A DNA stretch of 64,000 nucleotides from DASRCB01 sp035653295 (GTDB lineage Bacteria > Acidobacteriota > Terriglobia > Bryobacterales > Bryobacteraceae), in the NCBI GenBank assembly GCA_035653295.1, contig DASRCB010000233.1, positions 10,505 to 74,504 on the forward strand. The letters run 5' to 3'. Within the stretch, counting starts at the first letter, position 1. Each line of letters begins with the position of its first letter. The notes below the pieces were generated by a model. It had not been told where the DNA came from. It worked only from the letters and a program-made list of their open reading frames with translations, and did not search any database. A program made the translations under genes and the position numbers. Below are positions 26,470 to 35,467 of this stretch, piece after piece.

Positions 26470-27017
26470 AGCCTTCGCAATTGTCTCCGAAGATGGATGG
26501 CTGCCGCAAACAGCAGCAGGTAAGTGAGGGTGAATGGAAAGATGATGGCGCGAGCGAGCGTGCGCCACAGGCCCGTGCCCGCGATGCCGGCGCGGTGCCA
26601 TACGAACCCCCGAATGGCGCGGAGATTGCCGCGATCAACCCAGAAGTAGTCGCCGTTTTCGTTGATGATCAGCAGCTTGGCCGGCAGCAGCGCGGCCAGT
26701 GACCATTTGTAGCGCGCCAGCAGTGTTTCATTGGAGCAGATGATGCCCAGGACAGCGTAGCGTCGCGAACGCAGCTCGCGCAGCAGTCGCCGTCGCGCGG
26801 ACGCAGAGGAGTACTCCTGCACGCGGAGGATGTCGCCCTTGTCGGAGCGAAACGGGGCGGGATCGGCAGCGAAGCACGTGAGCACATCGAGTTGCACCTG
26901 CGCGCCATAAGCCTCGTAGAAATGGGGCAGCAGTTTGTCGAGAATACGCCGCGAGCCGCTTTCCACCAGCAGGACGCGCGAGAAGTGGGGAATCCGGCGG
27001 GAGAGGAGATAGCGCAT
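26466..27017 (-). CDS. Hypothetical membrane-associated protein
   Basis: A 183-residue protein, basic at both ends, with one clear C-terminal membrane segment (AIIFPFTLTYLLLFAAAIHL). The N-terminal half (FSRVLLVESGSRRILDKLLP, YGAQVQLDVLTC, YAVLGIICSNETLLARYKWS) has an alpha/beta pattern reminiscent of the N-terminal half of glycosyltransferases of the GT-B fold, and it lacks any recognisable catalytic motif. The function is unknown. It heads the operon qor-M24 peptidase-accB-accC with a 4-bp overlap to the next gene. Confidence 0.65.
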   Translation of the reverse strand: MRYLLSRRIPHFSRVLLVESGSRRILDKLLPHFYEAYGAQVQLDVLTCFAADPAPFRSDKGDILRVQEYSSASARRRLLRELRSRRYAVLGIICSNETLLARYKWSLAALLPAKLLIINENGDYFWVDRGNLRAIRGFVWHRAGIAGTGLWRTLARAIIFPFTLTYLLLFAAAIHLRRQLRRL

Positions 27018-27170
27018 GGGCCTGGCTTCTGGCGGGCGTGGACGTCCGTCGCGGGTCCGGAGACCTGCCCCGGTCCCAATTGCGAAAGCGAGTCAGCATG
27101 GCCGCCGCCTTCTATTGTTCCAGACGTGCGTTGACAGAATACCACTGATGCGTTTGAAACATTTCGAGGC

Positions 27171-27176
27171 TATAAT
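27171..27176 (+). promoter_or_regulatory. -10 hexamer directly ahead of a small ORF
   Basis: A perfect TATAAT ends 8 nt before the ATG at 27185, which implies a transcript with almost no 5' untranslated region. No good -35 lies at 16-18 bp; a TTGACA at 27131-27136 is too far away. Confidence 0.45.
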
Positions 27177-27184
27177 GTCAGACG

Positions 27185-27421
27185 ATGGCCGGGCGTGAGG
27201 AACTGGACTCCTTCAAGCGCGCGACGGAAAACAAGGTGCACGGACTGCGTTGTCCCACACACCGGCGGCGTCCGGAGGTTTGTTTCAGCGGTACGTCACT
27301 GCGCGACGTGAGCATTCGCATGAGCGGATGCTGCGCGCGTCTGATGGAGCTGGCCAACGCGGCCATCGCCGGTCGAGCGCCGGCTGGCCACGGCAAATCG
27401 TCAGCTCAGGAAGCTACCTGA
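27185..27421 (+). CDS. Small cysteine-containing hypothetical protein
   Basis: A 78-residue protein. The segment ENKVHGLRCPTHRRRPEVCF followed by SGTSLRDVSIRMSGCCARLM has four cysteines and a histidine spaced like a metal or redox site, then a helix (LMELANAAIAG). The codon pattern and the position directly after a TATAAT support it being real. I do not recognise a named family. It overlaps the convergent gene at 27406 by 16 bp. Confidence 0.55.
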   Translation: MAGREELDSFKRATENKVHGLRCPTHRRRPEVCFSGTSLRDVSIRMSGCCARLMELANAAIAGRAPAGHGKSSAQEAT

Positions 27422-27750
27422 GCGCTGGGCGGAATCAGCGCGATGTCTTCCAGCGCGCCTTCGATGTCGTGCAGCGCGGCGTCTGATGGGCCGGCGCTCT
27501 GCAAATTCACAATGGCCTGAGTAACATGAATGAGCGCGGATTCAATTCCGGGAATCCGAACCATGAAGCTGCGCCCGCTGGCCTGATCGTGGCGGCGGAC
27601 AAAACGCGATCGTGCGAGCTGCTGCTCGCAGGCATGAAGTCTGGTGATTAAATTGGGTGTTGCAACGGGATCCGAATCGAGGTTCTGCAGCAACGAGGCC
27701 GCTTCTGACAGATCTGTCTCCAGTGCTGTGATATCCATCTCTGTTTCCAC
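27406..27750 (-). CDS. Hypothetical helical protein
   Basis: A 114-residue acidic, predominantly helical protein (ITALETDLSEAASLLQNLD, LITRLHACEQQLARSRFVRR, IESALIHVTQAIVNLQSAG, ALHDIEGALEDIALIP). There is no signal peptide, membrane segment or recognised domain. It could start at the ATG at 27750 or four codons downstream. It is divergent from the gene at 27856. Confidence 0.5.
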   Translation of the reverse strand: METEMDITALETDLSEAASLLQNLDSDPVATPNLITRLHACEQQLARSRFVRRHDQASGRSFMVRIPGIESALIHVTQAIVNLQSAGPSDAALHDIEGALEDIALIPPSAQVAS

Positions 27751-27855
27751 TGTAGCGCGCTTACTGTAATTTGTCCTGCTTTGCGTGTACTTTCCGAGGA
27801 GCTACGGGTAACGGAACCGCCGGTCTGGGCATCCACTCATCGTCGTAGTGGCGCT

Positions 27856-28506
27856 ATGCGATTGGACGTCAGCCCTGCGCGCAAGAGTCGGACAATGCGG
27901 AACGTGTATGCAGTACTCCTGGCCATCACCCTCATGGCAATCGCACTGCTGTTCTACGATACCGACGACTATGCCCTGGTGCGCTCCGACAGCAACATGG
28001 ACGCTCAGCCGCCTCAGCTGACTGTGAGCCAGTGGAAAAACCAGCTCCAGCTGAAGTGGAATGCGGCAGCGGATGCGTTGCGGGGCGCCTCCGGCGCGGA
28101 CTTGATTATCGCCGACGGCGCCTCACGGACCCACGTTCCGCTCAACGCCGACGCGCTCCGCCGGGGCAATATCGTTTACGCTCCCCATACCGGCGACGTC
28201 TCGTTCGAATTGCACACGTATGGCCCGCGGCCGCAAGTCGCTTCTGTGCGATTTCTGGGGGCTGTGACATCAGCGCCGGTTGAGGCGGCTTCGGCGTCAG
28301 CCCAGAAACCCGAGCCGTTCGGAGACGCCGCGCCGCAGACCGGCACTGCCGATCGCGCAATGCCGCATCCGCACCGGCCGACCGTACCCGCGGCAGTTCC
28401 GGCTGAGCCGGCGCCAACTCCCCACGCCGGAGTCTTCACGCGGGTGAAACACAGGTTCGCAAAGCTCTGGCCCCTCCATCACAATAGGGATGGAGGGAAG
28501 CCCTGA
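27856..28506 (+). CDS. Membrane-anchored hypothetical protein
   Basis: A protein of about 216 residues: short basic N-terminus, one transmembrane helix (VYAVLLAITLMAIALLFY), then an extracytoplasmic part with a compact beta-rich domain (LTVSQWKNQLQLKWNAAADA, ADLIIADGASRTHVPL, NIVYAPHTGDVSFELHTYG) that resembles a fibronectin-III-like fold, and a Pro/Ala/His-rich tail. The start is uncertain: ATG at 27856 or 27895, the latter placing the helix nearer the N-terminus. The TGA stop overlaps the ATG of the next gene (TGATG). Confidence 0.6.
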   Translation: MRLDVSPARKSRTMRNVYAVLLAITLMAIALLFYDTDDYALVRSDSNMDAQPPQLTVSQWKNQLQLKWNAAADALRGASGADLIIADGASRTHVPLNADALRRGNIVYAPHTGDVSFELHTYGPRPQVASVRFLGAVTSAPVEAASASAQKPEPFGDAAPQTGTADRAMPHPHRPTVPAAVPAEPAPTPHAGVFTRVKHRFAKLWPLHHNRDGGKP

Positions 28507-28775
28507 TGCCGTGTCTCGCCGTTCTGCTGGTCCTGTTATTCCCGCGCGTAGTCCTGGTACTGATGTTCTTCCTCAGCCACTACCTGGAGCGCGCCTATCA
28601 CGGCTATGTGATTCCACTGCTCGGCTTCATTTTCCTGCCCATCACGACCATCGTTTACGCATGGCTGGTCAACAATGGTTATCCCATCACGGGCATCAAC
28701 GCGCTGTGGCTGATCATCGCCGTTCTGTTGGATGCCGGATCGCACGGGGCGGGCTGGCGCAGCCGCAATCGATAA
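28506..28775 (+). CDS. Small membrane protein of unknown function
   Basis: An 89-residue very hydrophobic protein with two or three membrane segments (LAVLLVLLFPRVVLVLMFFL, VIPLLGFIFLPITTIVYAWL, INALWLIIAVLLDAG). The YGYVIPLLGFIFLPITTI-like core is seen in small conserved acidobacterial membrane proteins, but no function is known. Its ATG overlaps the stop of the preceding gene, so the two are translationally coupled. Confidence 0.65.
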   Translation: MPCLAVLLVLLFPRVVLVLMFFLSHYLERAYHGYVIPLLGFIFLPITTIVYAWLVNNGYPITGINALWLIIAVLLDAGSHGAGWRSRNR

Positions 28776-28823
28776 CCGCGGGTCCCGACGTCGGACCCGC
28801 AATTCATGCGCGGGATAGCGCGC

Positions 28824-30761
28824 TTACTGGCCGCGAGCCGGAGAAATCACGTTCAGGTCCGTCGTCACCGTAATTGCCGACGTCGCGATATTCGTGCCCG
28901 CGGGGGCGCTCGCCGTTACGGTCAGGTGCGTGGGGCTGAGCACCGTAATGCTCTTGACCACCACGTCCGCGCGGCCGAAGCCCACGGTGGTCGCGCCATC
29001 AGTAAAAGTCGTGTTCGTCCCGACCACATCCACCAGCGTATCCGCGCCCGCAGTCAGCGAAGCCGGCGCGACAGAGATGCTCGGCGCCCCCCCCGCCGGG
29101 TAGGTGTAAGTCGTCAGCGACGGCAGGAAAAGCGAGCTCTGGCCATCGGAATTCAGCGCAAGAATGCGCGCCAGATAACCGGGCCGGGCAGCCGGAGGCT
29201 CGACAGTAATGGTGTGCCCGCCGTCGAAACTCACGAACGCGGCTTCAATACCGTCGAAGAAAATTTGCGTGTCCTCGTTGAAGCCATTGCCGGTGATGGC
29301 CATCGTTCCGTCTTTCTGTACGGCGATCCCCGTGATCGACGGGGGCGGCGCGCTGACGATATTCAGTGCTTCCGGCAGCACATAGATGTTGTCAACGGAA
29401 TCGATCACCAGGTGTTTCCAGCCCAGCGTCGCGGTCGGATTCACGGTGTAGTCCACGGCGAGATACTGATTCGGATTGGGCGCCGGATACGGCCGCAGGC
29501 TGCCTGCGACAAACTGCAGCGACGTGCCGAGCGACTGAATGAAGATTGCCGGCGCGATGTTGTTATTTGCGTCGAGCAATCCCGCCCCGGCCAACACGAG
29601 CGTTTGTTTCGCCGTGCCGAACAACGCCGGCGGCGATGGAACGGCGATTGGTGTAATGGCTGCGTTTCCCGTTGGCACAAACCCGTAAGAGCGGACCGAG
29701 TTCAGCGTAAGGGCGGGCCGGTGCTGAACGGGAATATTGAGGCCGGTGTCCAGATGCCCGGCTCGAACCGTCACCCCGCCGGCCGCGGTCCAGTTCCACG
29801 TGCCGGGATAAAACTCGGTTTCGAAGAAGCCATTCGGCGGGATCGGATTTCCGTTGACATCCACGGGATACCGGATGTTCAGGTTGGTGGCCTCGCCTTT
29901 CAGTGGCGCGGGCAGGGCGGTCGCATACACGATGTAAAAGCCCGGGGGAATTCCATCAATCTCGTAGGTCCCGTCGGGAAGGGTCATCGCGCTCACCGGC
30001 TCGCCGGTGCGTGAGATTGCGACCACCGAGGCGAGATTCACGGGGCTTCCGTCGTTGAAGGTCACTTTTCCCGAAATGCTGCCGGTGGTGGGCGCGAAAC
30101 CATCGGTCGGGTAGAGCAGGGAAATGCCCGCGATATCGTCAGCCGCGAGCGGATGCGCGCGGCTCGCGCCGGAAGTGACCGCGGTCGACATGACGCTCGA
30201 CGTGGTGGTGTGCTGCAGCCCCAGTGTATGGCCGAACTCATGCACCAGGGTGGTGAAGAACAGCTCCTGCCAGCTCGGGATTTTGCTCATGTCGCGCCAC
30301 AGCAGCAGCGTCGAGTGTGTGATCGGCACGAACGTGGGATTGCCTTTGGGCGGCGCGGCTGTGATGCTCGGTCCGCCCAGCGCCAGCAACCCGGGGGGAA
30401 CATCGTCCGAGAACTCGACATCGATGCTGGGCGTGGCGCCCTGATCGGTTGCCGTGGGGTTGAACAGGCCGCCGTACCTCAGCCGAAGATCGGACGTGCT
30501 CACCTGACTCCAGACGTCAGCGGCTGCGCGAACTTCGCTTACGACCGCCTCATAGCTGTCGCCGGCCGCCAGCGCCGAAGGCCCCTGCGTCGAGACGAAG
30601 AACGAAACGGTCTTGTTCGGCAGCGCGGTCAGATCGAACTTTTCGACGATGGGACTATAAGGCGGGGTCGCCGACGTCAGATGGACGTAGTAGTAATAGC
30701 CCCAGCCCGGTGTGGTCAGCGTTGCCGCGAGGGCGGCGCCAATCGCCAGCCTGCGGCTCAT
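28824..30761 (-). CDS. Secreted matrixin-like zinc metalloprotease with beta-sandwich domains
   Basis: A 645-residue exported protein (signal MSRRLAIGAALAATLTTPGW). Residues 35-215 are a metzincin domain with HEFGHTLGLQH: His174, Glu175, His178 and His184, followed by the Met-turn Met191. A carboxypeptidase-regulatory-like domain follows at about 225-320 (GSISGKVTFNDGSPVNLASV, GTYEIDGIPPGFYIVY), then IPT/TIG-like beta-sandwiches at about 480-645. It resembles acidobacterial matrixins used for extracellular proteolysis. The upstream gene overlaps by 4 bp and encodes a secreted partner. Confidence 0.88.
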   Translation of the reverse strand: MSRRLAIGAALAATLTTPGWGYYYYVHLTSATPPYSPIVEKFDLTALPNKTVSFFVSTQGPSALAAGDSYEAVVSEVRAAADVWSQVSTSDLRLRYGGLFNPTATDQGATPSIDVEFSDDVPPGLLALGGPSITAAPPKGNPTFVPITHSTLLLWRDMSKIPSWQELFFTTLVHEFGHTLGLQHTTTSSVMSTAVTSGASRAHPLAADDIAGISLLYPTDGFAPTTGSISGKVTFNDGSPVNLASVVAISRTGEPVSAMTLPDGTYEIDGIPPGFYIVYATALPAPLKGEATNLNIRYPVDVNGNPIPPNGFFETEFYPGTWNWTAAGGVTVRAGHLDTGLNIPVQHRPALTLNSVRSYGFVPTGNAAITPIAVPSPPALFGTAKQTLVLAGAGLLDANNNIAPAIFIQSLGTSLQFVAGSLRPYPAPNPNQYLAVDYTVNPTATLGWKHLVIDSVDNIYVLPEALNIVSAPPPSITGIAVQKDGTMAITGNGFNEDTQIFFDGIEAAFVSFDGGHTITVEPPAARPGYLARILALNSDGQSSLFLPSLTTYTYPAGGAPSISVAPASLTAGADTLVDVVGTNTTFTDGATTVGFGRADVVVKSITVLSPTHLTVTASAPAGTNIATSAITVTTDLNVISPARGQ

Positions 30762-31288
30762 TGCCTCACCTCCGCGATGCGCTGGATTTGCGCGCGCATT
30801 TGAGCCATGGCCATGTGCACCGGGGTGATCGCGACGTCGCGGCCCGAACTGTTCACTATCCGTTCCTGCGTCGATGTCTGCATCACTTCCGATCCCGCCG
30901 CCGCCGAATCGACGCTAAAGAGCCCCTGCGAAAGGCCGATGATGACATTCAGACCCGACTGCGTTCGCCACGCGAAAATCAGATACTCGCCGCCGGTGGC
31001 CAGCTCCGGAGCACCGGCGAAGGTCTGGCGCACTCCGTCCGCCACGCCGCCCGGGATGGCGATATCGATGGTGGTCGCCGGCCGGCCCTTCAACCGCTCC
31101 GAAACGCGCATGGTGTAAACGGTGTAAATCACCGGACCGCGAACCGCGGTGTGAGAGCCGAGCACCGTGCCGCGCACGATGGCTGTGGCGGCGGAGGTCA
31201 TTTGATCGAGGGTCAGATATTGGAGGGTAGCCGCCCGCGCTGCCACACACAGCGCGACGATGGAAAACAGGGCAAAGTACCGGCGCAT
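30758..31288 (-). CDS. Secreted protein of unknown function, partner of the matrixin gene
   Basis: A 176-residue protein with a signal peptide (MRRYFALFSIVALCVAARA). The mature part is beta-rich: TAIVRGTVLGSHTAVRGPVI, YTMRVSERLKGRPATTIDIA and GGEYLIFAWRTQSG, a pattern found in proteins that sit next to matrixins in Acidobacteria. It is likely to be a binding or structural domain rather than an enzyme. Its stop overlaps the ATG of the matrixin gene (ATGA), so production of both is coupled. Confidence 0.7.
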   Translation of the reverse strand: MRRYFALFSIVALCVAARAATLQYLTLDQMTSAATAIVRGTVLGSHTAVRGPVIYTVYTMRVSERLKGRPATTIDIAIPGGVADGVRQTFAGAPELATGGEYLIFAWRTQSGLNVIIGLSQGLFSVDSAAAGSEVMQTSTQERIVNSSGRDVAITPVHMAMAQMRAQIQRIAEVRQ

Positions 31289-31416
31289 GGCTTGCGTTGG
31301 TTCACAGCAGGAGACGATCCACTCCGGATTATTAAAAACAAAGGCGATCTGCCGGCCGAACGATGGCGGTCTGTATCACCCTGACACGGCCCGTGCGCAC
31401 TGTGTCCCAGGGCGCG

Positions 31417-33303
31417 CTACTGGCGAACAATCAGCAGCGGCGCGCTGATTCGGTGACGCACAGCATTAATGGTCGTTCCGAAGATTATGTCTTTGAAGGC
31501 TTTATGGCCGTGCGCACCCATCACCACCAAGTCCGGCTTCAGTTCTTCTGCGTAGCGGACGATTTCATCGCGCGGATGGTTCGAGTAGCGAACGAGAGAT
31601 TTAGTTGCAATTTCCTGATTTTCAAGCGCTTCAGCAATTTGATCGAGATACGATTGCCCGGCCTTCACCTCCGCCGTGGAAGCCTCCGGTCCGTACATCT
31701 GGCTGGTTACGTCCTCCTCCACATGCAGCAGATACAGCGTGGCGTGGTGCGCGCGCGCGAGCGCGGAGGCATGCCGGATGGCTACGCGGTCCAGCGGCGT
31801 ATGGTCCAGGGGTACGAGAATGCGCCGATACGTCAGGAGTGGAAGGCTCGCCGGCGCCGCTTCGGGTGGAAGCTGAACCGAAGCGAACCCGAACCGCCGT
31901 GGCAGGACGGGCTCGAAGAGAATCCAGAACACCAGCAGCAACAGCGCGCCGAGAATCGGGACCAGCGTGATTTCGAGGACCAGCCGATGGGGGCCGCTGA
32001 GCCACCCCGAAATGGTTTGGGCGGCGAGCCAGATATCCAGCCCAAGAATCAGCGCCGCGCAGGTCCACGCGGCGGCGCGCACCCAGCCGCCATTGGCAAA
32101 GGCGCCCATCCGCCGCTTGTCACTGGTGAAGTGAATCAGCGGGATCACCGCGAAGGGGAGCTGCAGGTTGAGAATGATCTGGCTGAGAATCAACAGCTGA
32201 TATGTGCCGCTGTCGCCGGCCCAGACGATTGTAAGCGCCGCCGGGATGACTGCCATCATCCGAGTCACCAGCCGACGCAGCCATGGGCGCATGCGGAAGT
32301 TGAGAAAACCTTCCATCACCACCTGACCGGCCATGGTTCCGGTGAGCGTAGAAGACTGCCCGGAACAGAGCAGGGCAATGGCGAACACCACGCTTGCCAC
32401 CGCGCTGCCCATGAGCGGCTTAAGCAGCAGATAGGCCTGTTGGATCTCGGTGACCACAATATGGCGGGTGAAGAACACCGTTGCCGCCAGAATGAGGATG
32501 GCGGCGTTCACCAGCAGTGCGCCATTCAGCGCCACCACGGAATCGATCAGATTGAAACGGCACGCCGCTTTCTTGTCCGCATCGTTCTCACCAATGCGGC
32601 GCGTCTGTACCAGCGCCGAATGCAGATACATGTTGTGCGGCATTACGGTCGCGCCAATGATGGCGATGGCCACATAAAGGCTTCCGCCGCTCAGGCGCGG
32701 AATCAAGCCAGTACCGAGTTCTGCGAAATCCGGGCGCGCCCACCAGATCTCAATCAGGAAGCATCCTGCGATTACGGTGATCAGAGCGAGCACGAACGCC
32801 TCGATTACGCGCATGCCGCGATTGGTGAACCACAAAATCAGCAGCGTGTCGAGAGCGGTCAGCAGAACGCCGATCAGCAACGGGATATGGAACAGGAGCT
32901 GGAGTCCGATTGCCGCGCCGATGACCTCCGCCAGATCGCAGGCGGCGATGGCGATTTCGCAGAAGACCCATAAGGTCCACGAAACCGGCCGCGGGTAGGA
33001 TTCGCGGCAGGCCTGTGCCAAATCGCGGCTGGTGACAATTCCGAGGCGAGCCGCGAGCGTCTGCAGCAGAATGGCCATGAGGTTCGACAGAACAATGACC
33101 CACAGCAGCCGAAACCCGAAGCGCGCGCCGCCTTCCAGATCGGTGGCCCAGTTTCCGGGATCCATGTAACCGACGCTGATGAGATAGGCCGGACCGGCGA
33201 AGGCGAACGCGCGCCGCCAGAAGGAAGGATGGCGCGTGCTGATGGAAGCGTGGACTTCGGGCAGAGAAGCGGTGTTCAGCCCCTCGACCCTGTGCACACT
33301 CAT
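31417..33303 (-). CDS. Nramp-type metal-ion transporter fused to a UspA domain
   Basis: A 628-residue fusion. Residues about 30-450 form an Nramp/MntH transporter with 11 membrane segments; the metal-site motifs are DPGNWATDLEGG in TM1 and MPHNMYLHS in TM6, consistent with proton-coupled Mn2+/Fe2+ uptake. Residues about 480-628 form a universal-stress-protein domain (YRRILVPLDHTPLDRVAIRH) with the ATP-binding motif GAHGHKAFKDIIFGTT. The fusion suggests that transport responds to ATP or stress state. The ATG at 33303 is preceded by AAGGGG; the open frame above it is not used. Confidence 0.92.
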   Translation of the reverse strand: MSVHRVEGLNTASLPEVHASISTRHPSFWRRAFAFAGPAYLISVGYMDPGNWATDLEGGARFGFRLLWVIVLSNLMAILLQTLAARLGIVTSRDLAQACRESYPRPVSWTLWVFCEIAIAACDLAEVIGAAIGLQLLFHIPLLIGVLLTALDTLLILWFTNRGMRVIEAFVLALITVIAGCFLIEIWWARPDFAELGTGLIPRLSGGSLYVAIAIIGATVMPHNMYLHSALVQTRRIGENDADKKAACRFNLIDSVVALNGALLVNAAILILAATVFFTRHIVVTEIQQAYLLLKPLMGSAVASVVFAIALLCSGQSSTLTGTMAGQVVMEGFLNFRMRPWLRRLVTRMMAVIPAALTIVWAGDSGTYQLLILSQIILNLQLPFAVIPLIHFTSDKRRMGAFANGGWVRAAAWTCAALILGLDIWLAAQTISGWLSGPHRLVLEITLVPILGALLLLVFWILFEPVLPRRFGFASVQLPPEAAPASLPLLTYRRILVPLDHTPLDRVAIRHASALARAHHATLYLLHVEEDVTSQMYGPEASTAEVKAGQSYLDQIAEALENQEIATKSLVRYSNHPRDEIVRYAEELKPDLVVMGAHGHKAFKDIIFGTTINAVRHRISAPLLIVRQ

Positions 33304-33493
33304 AGGACCCCTTCCGTGACCTGAGTTTATCATCGGCGTCCGGCGCCTTTTTCGAAACGTGTCGGCCGCATTGAGCCGCCCGTGGCTGAAAAGCACCACA
33401 GCCGGCAATTCGCTTCACCTACTTAGCTCGTTGATTAACAAGCTTTTATTGATCGGAATCCAGCGTGCACGACCGCCGGTGACAGGCGTGGCG

Positions 33494-35431
33494 ATGAAAC
33501 GCAATCTTCTGACCGTGCTGGTTCTTGGGGCGCTGGCCGCATGGACTCAGGTCTACGACAGTCCGAATGGGGAACCCGGCGGGGCTCCGGATGCGGCAGC
33601 AGGTCCGGCGGATGCCTATGACCCCAGTCATGGCGTCGCGCGCATCAGCCTCATGGACGGGGATGTCAGTGTCGGCCACGGCGCTTCGAACGATCTGACT
33701 GCGGCGGCACTGAATGGGCCCCTCATGAGCCAGGACCGGCTTCTGACCGGGCCGCAATCCCGGGTAGAGGTCCAGCTCGATCGCGACAATATCCTGCGCG
33801 TGGGTGCCCGCTCGGACGTTCGTTTTAATGATATTGAATACGGCCGCTATCAGATACAGCTTGCAACCGGAACGGTTACTTTAACTCTGTTCGGGCAGAC
33901 GAAGGCGCAGGGCGAAGTGGACACGCCCAGCGTTTCGGTGCGGCCTCTGGGTCCCGGCGCCTACCGAATCAGTGTGGGTGAAGATGCCGTTACCGAGGTC
34001 ACGGTGCGCTCCGGCCAGGCGGAAATCTATACGCCGACAGGGACGCAAACCGTTCAGCAGGGCCAGACCATGCTGGCGCGCGGCCCGGCATCGGACCCCG
34101 AGTTTCAGATGGAACAGGCCATCTCCATGGATGAATGGGACAACTGGAACGCCGGCCGCGACGAGCAATATCAGCAGCAGAGCCAGCAGGCATACCAGTA
34201 TGTGAATCCCCAGATCACCGGCGCGGAAGACCTGGACAACAACGGTCAGTGGGTATACGAGCAGCCTTACGGGTACGTGTGGGCCCCGGCCGTGGCCGCC
34301 GACTGGGCGCCGTATCGCTATGGCCGCTGGGTGTGGGAGCCCTGGTATGGATGGACCTGGGTCAGCTACGACCCGTGGGGCTGGGCGCCGTATCACTACG
34401 GCCGCTGGTTCTGGGGAGCGCATGGATGGTGCTGGTATCCGGGTGGGCTGCATGGATCGTACTTCTGGAGCCCTGCGCTGGTGGCGTTCTTCGGCTTTGG
34501 ACACGGCGGGTTCGGTTTCGGGTTCGGTAACGTTGGTTGGGTGCCGCTGGCGCCGTACGAGCGGTTCCATCCATGGTGGGGGCGCGGGTATCGCGGCGAG
34601 CTGGTAGTCAACAATTTCAACGTCTACAACTCGTATCGCAACGCGCGGCTCGCAAACGGTGTGACTGCGGTGCACGGCTCCGATTTCGGCCGGCGCGGCT
34701 TCACTGGGAACTACGTCCGGGTCGGGGCGGCGGACCTGACCCGCGCCTCGATGGTACACGGGCAGCTGCCAATCACCCCAACACGCGAGAGCTATCGCAT
34801 GTCGGATCGACCGGTGCAGATGGCGCGCATGCCACTGGCAAGCAGGACCGTGCAGTTCGCCCAGCACGGATCCTTCAGATCGCAGCCGCGCGGGTTCGGG
34901 GCAGGAGCTGCGGGCGCGCCACAGCGGCAGCCGGCGATCTCCGGCTGGGGCCGGTTTGGAGCGCCTGTCCGCACTGGCGCGCCGCAGACGGGTGGATGGC
35001 AGCGGTTCAATCCGCAGACCAACGGCGCCGCCCGCACGTGGAGTTCGCCGGGCCTGCAGCACGGTTATTCGGCGCCCACAGGCAACGCGTGGCGAGGCGG
35101 GAGCCAGCCACTGCGGATCGCGCCGCAGATCGTGACCCCGCGGCCCTCGCAGACGTATTCCGCGCCGCGCAGCTACGGGCCGCCCGCGGGATACAGCGCG
35201 CCACGGAGTTACGGTCCGCCGGCCGGCTATTCGGCGCCTCGCTCGTACGGCGCGCCGCGAACGTATTCGGCTCCGAGTTACAGCGCGCCCAGGAGCTATT
35301 CGGCCCCACGGAGCTACAGCGCTCCATCACGCAGTTACAGCGCACCGCGGTCGAGCGGCGGCGGAGGCGGCGGTGGTGGTCACAGCGGTGGAGGCGGCGG
35401 AGGCCACGGCGGCGGAGGTCACCATCGATAA
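33494..35431 (+). CDS. Secreted FecR-domain protein with Trp/Tyr-rich DUF6600-like region and YSAPRS repeats
   Basis: A 645-residue exported protein (signal MKRNLLTVLVLGALAAW). Residues about 50-200 are FecR-like (VARISLMDGDVSVGHG, TGPQSRVEVQLDRDNILRVG, GAYRISVGEDAVTEVTV). A Trp/Tyr-rich central part (about 245-370) has PYGYVWAP, YGRWVWEPWYGWTWVS and PYHYGRWFW, as in the DUF6600 family. The last 110 residues are low complexity: alternating YSAPRSYGPPAG and YSAPRSYS units, then a Gly/His-rich tail. There is no anti-sigma N-terminal membrane domain, so it is probably a cell-surface protein. ATG 33494 is the start that exposes the signal peptide. Confidence 0.85.
   Translation: MKRNLLTVLVLGALAAWTQVYDSPNGEPGGAPDAAAGPADAYDPSHGVARISLMDGDVSVGHGASNDLTAAALNGPLMSQDRLLTGPQSRVEVQLDRDNILRVGARSDVRFNDIEYGRYQIQLATGTVTLTLFGQTKAQGEVDTPSVSVRPLGPGAYRISVGEDAVTEVTVRSGQAEIYTPTGTQTVQQGQTMLARGPASDPEFQMEQAISMDEWDNWNAGRDEQYQQQSQQAYQYVNPQITGAEDLDNNGQWVYEQPYGYVWAPAVAADWAPYRYGRWVWEPWYGWTWVSYDPWGWAPYHYGRWFWGAHGWCWYPGGLHGSYFWSPALVAFFGFGHGGFGFGFGNVGWVPLAPYERFHPWWGRGYRGELVVNNFNVYNSYRNARLANGVTAVHGSDFGRRGFTGNYVRVGAADLTRASMVHGQLPITPTRESYRMSDRPVQMARMPLASRTVQFAQHGSFRSQPRGFGAGAAGAPQRQPAISGWGRFGAPVRTGAPQTGGWQRFNPQTNGAARTWSSPGLQHGYSAPTGNAWRGGSQPLRIAPQIVTPRPSQTYSAPRSYGPPAGYSAPRSYGPPAGYSAPRSYGAPRTYSAPSYSAPRSYSAPRSYSAPSRSYSAPRSSGGGGGGGGHSGGGGGGHGGGGHHR
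35140..35350 (+). repeat. Tandem in-frame repeats coding YSAPRSYGPPAG/YSAPRSYS
   Basis: About ten copies of a Tyr-Ser-Ala-Pro-Arg-Ser core are encoded in tandem near the 3' end of the FecR-domain gene. The unit is 12 residues in the first three copies and shortens to 6-8 further on. Synonymous differences between copies show that protein sequence, not DNA, is being kept. Confidence 0.8.
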
Positions 35432-35467
35432 GCTTTTCTGGCGAGGCTGAACGACTTTCTTCTTCCC

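Noticed and set aside
35140..35350. Regularly spaced repeats as a CRISPR array
   Set aside because: Repeats are in-frame codons for YSAPRS with no unique spacers and no cas genes.
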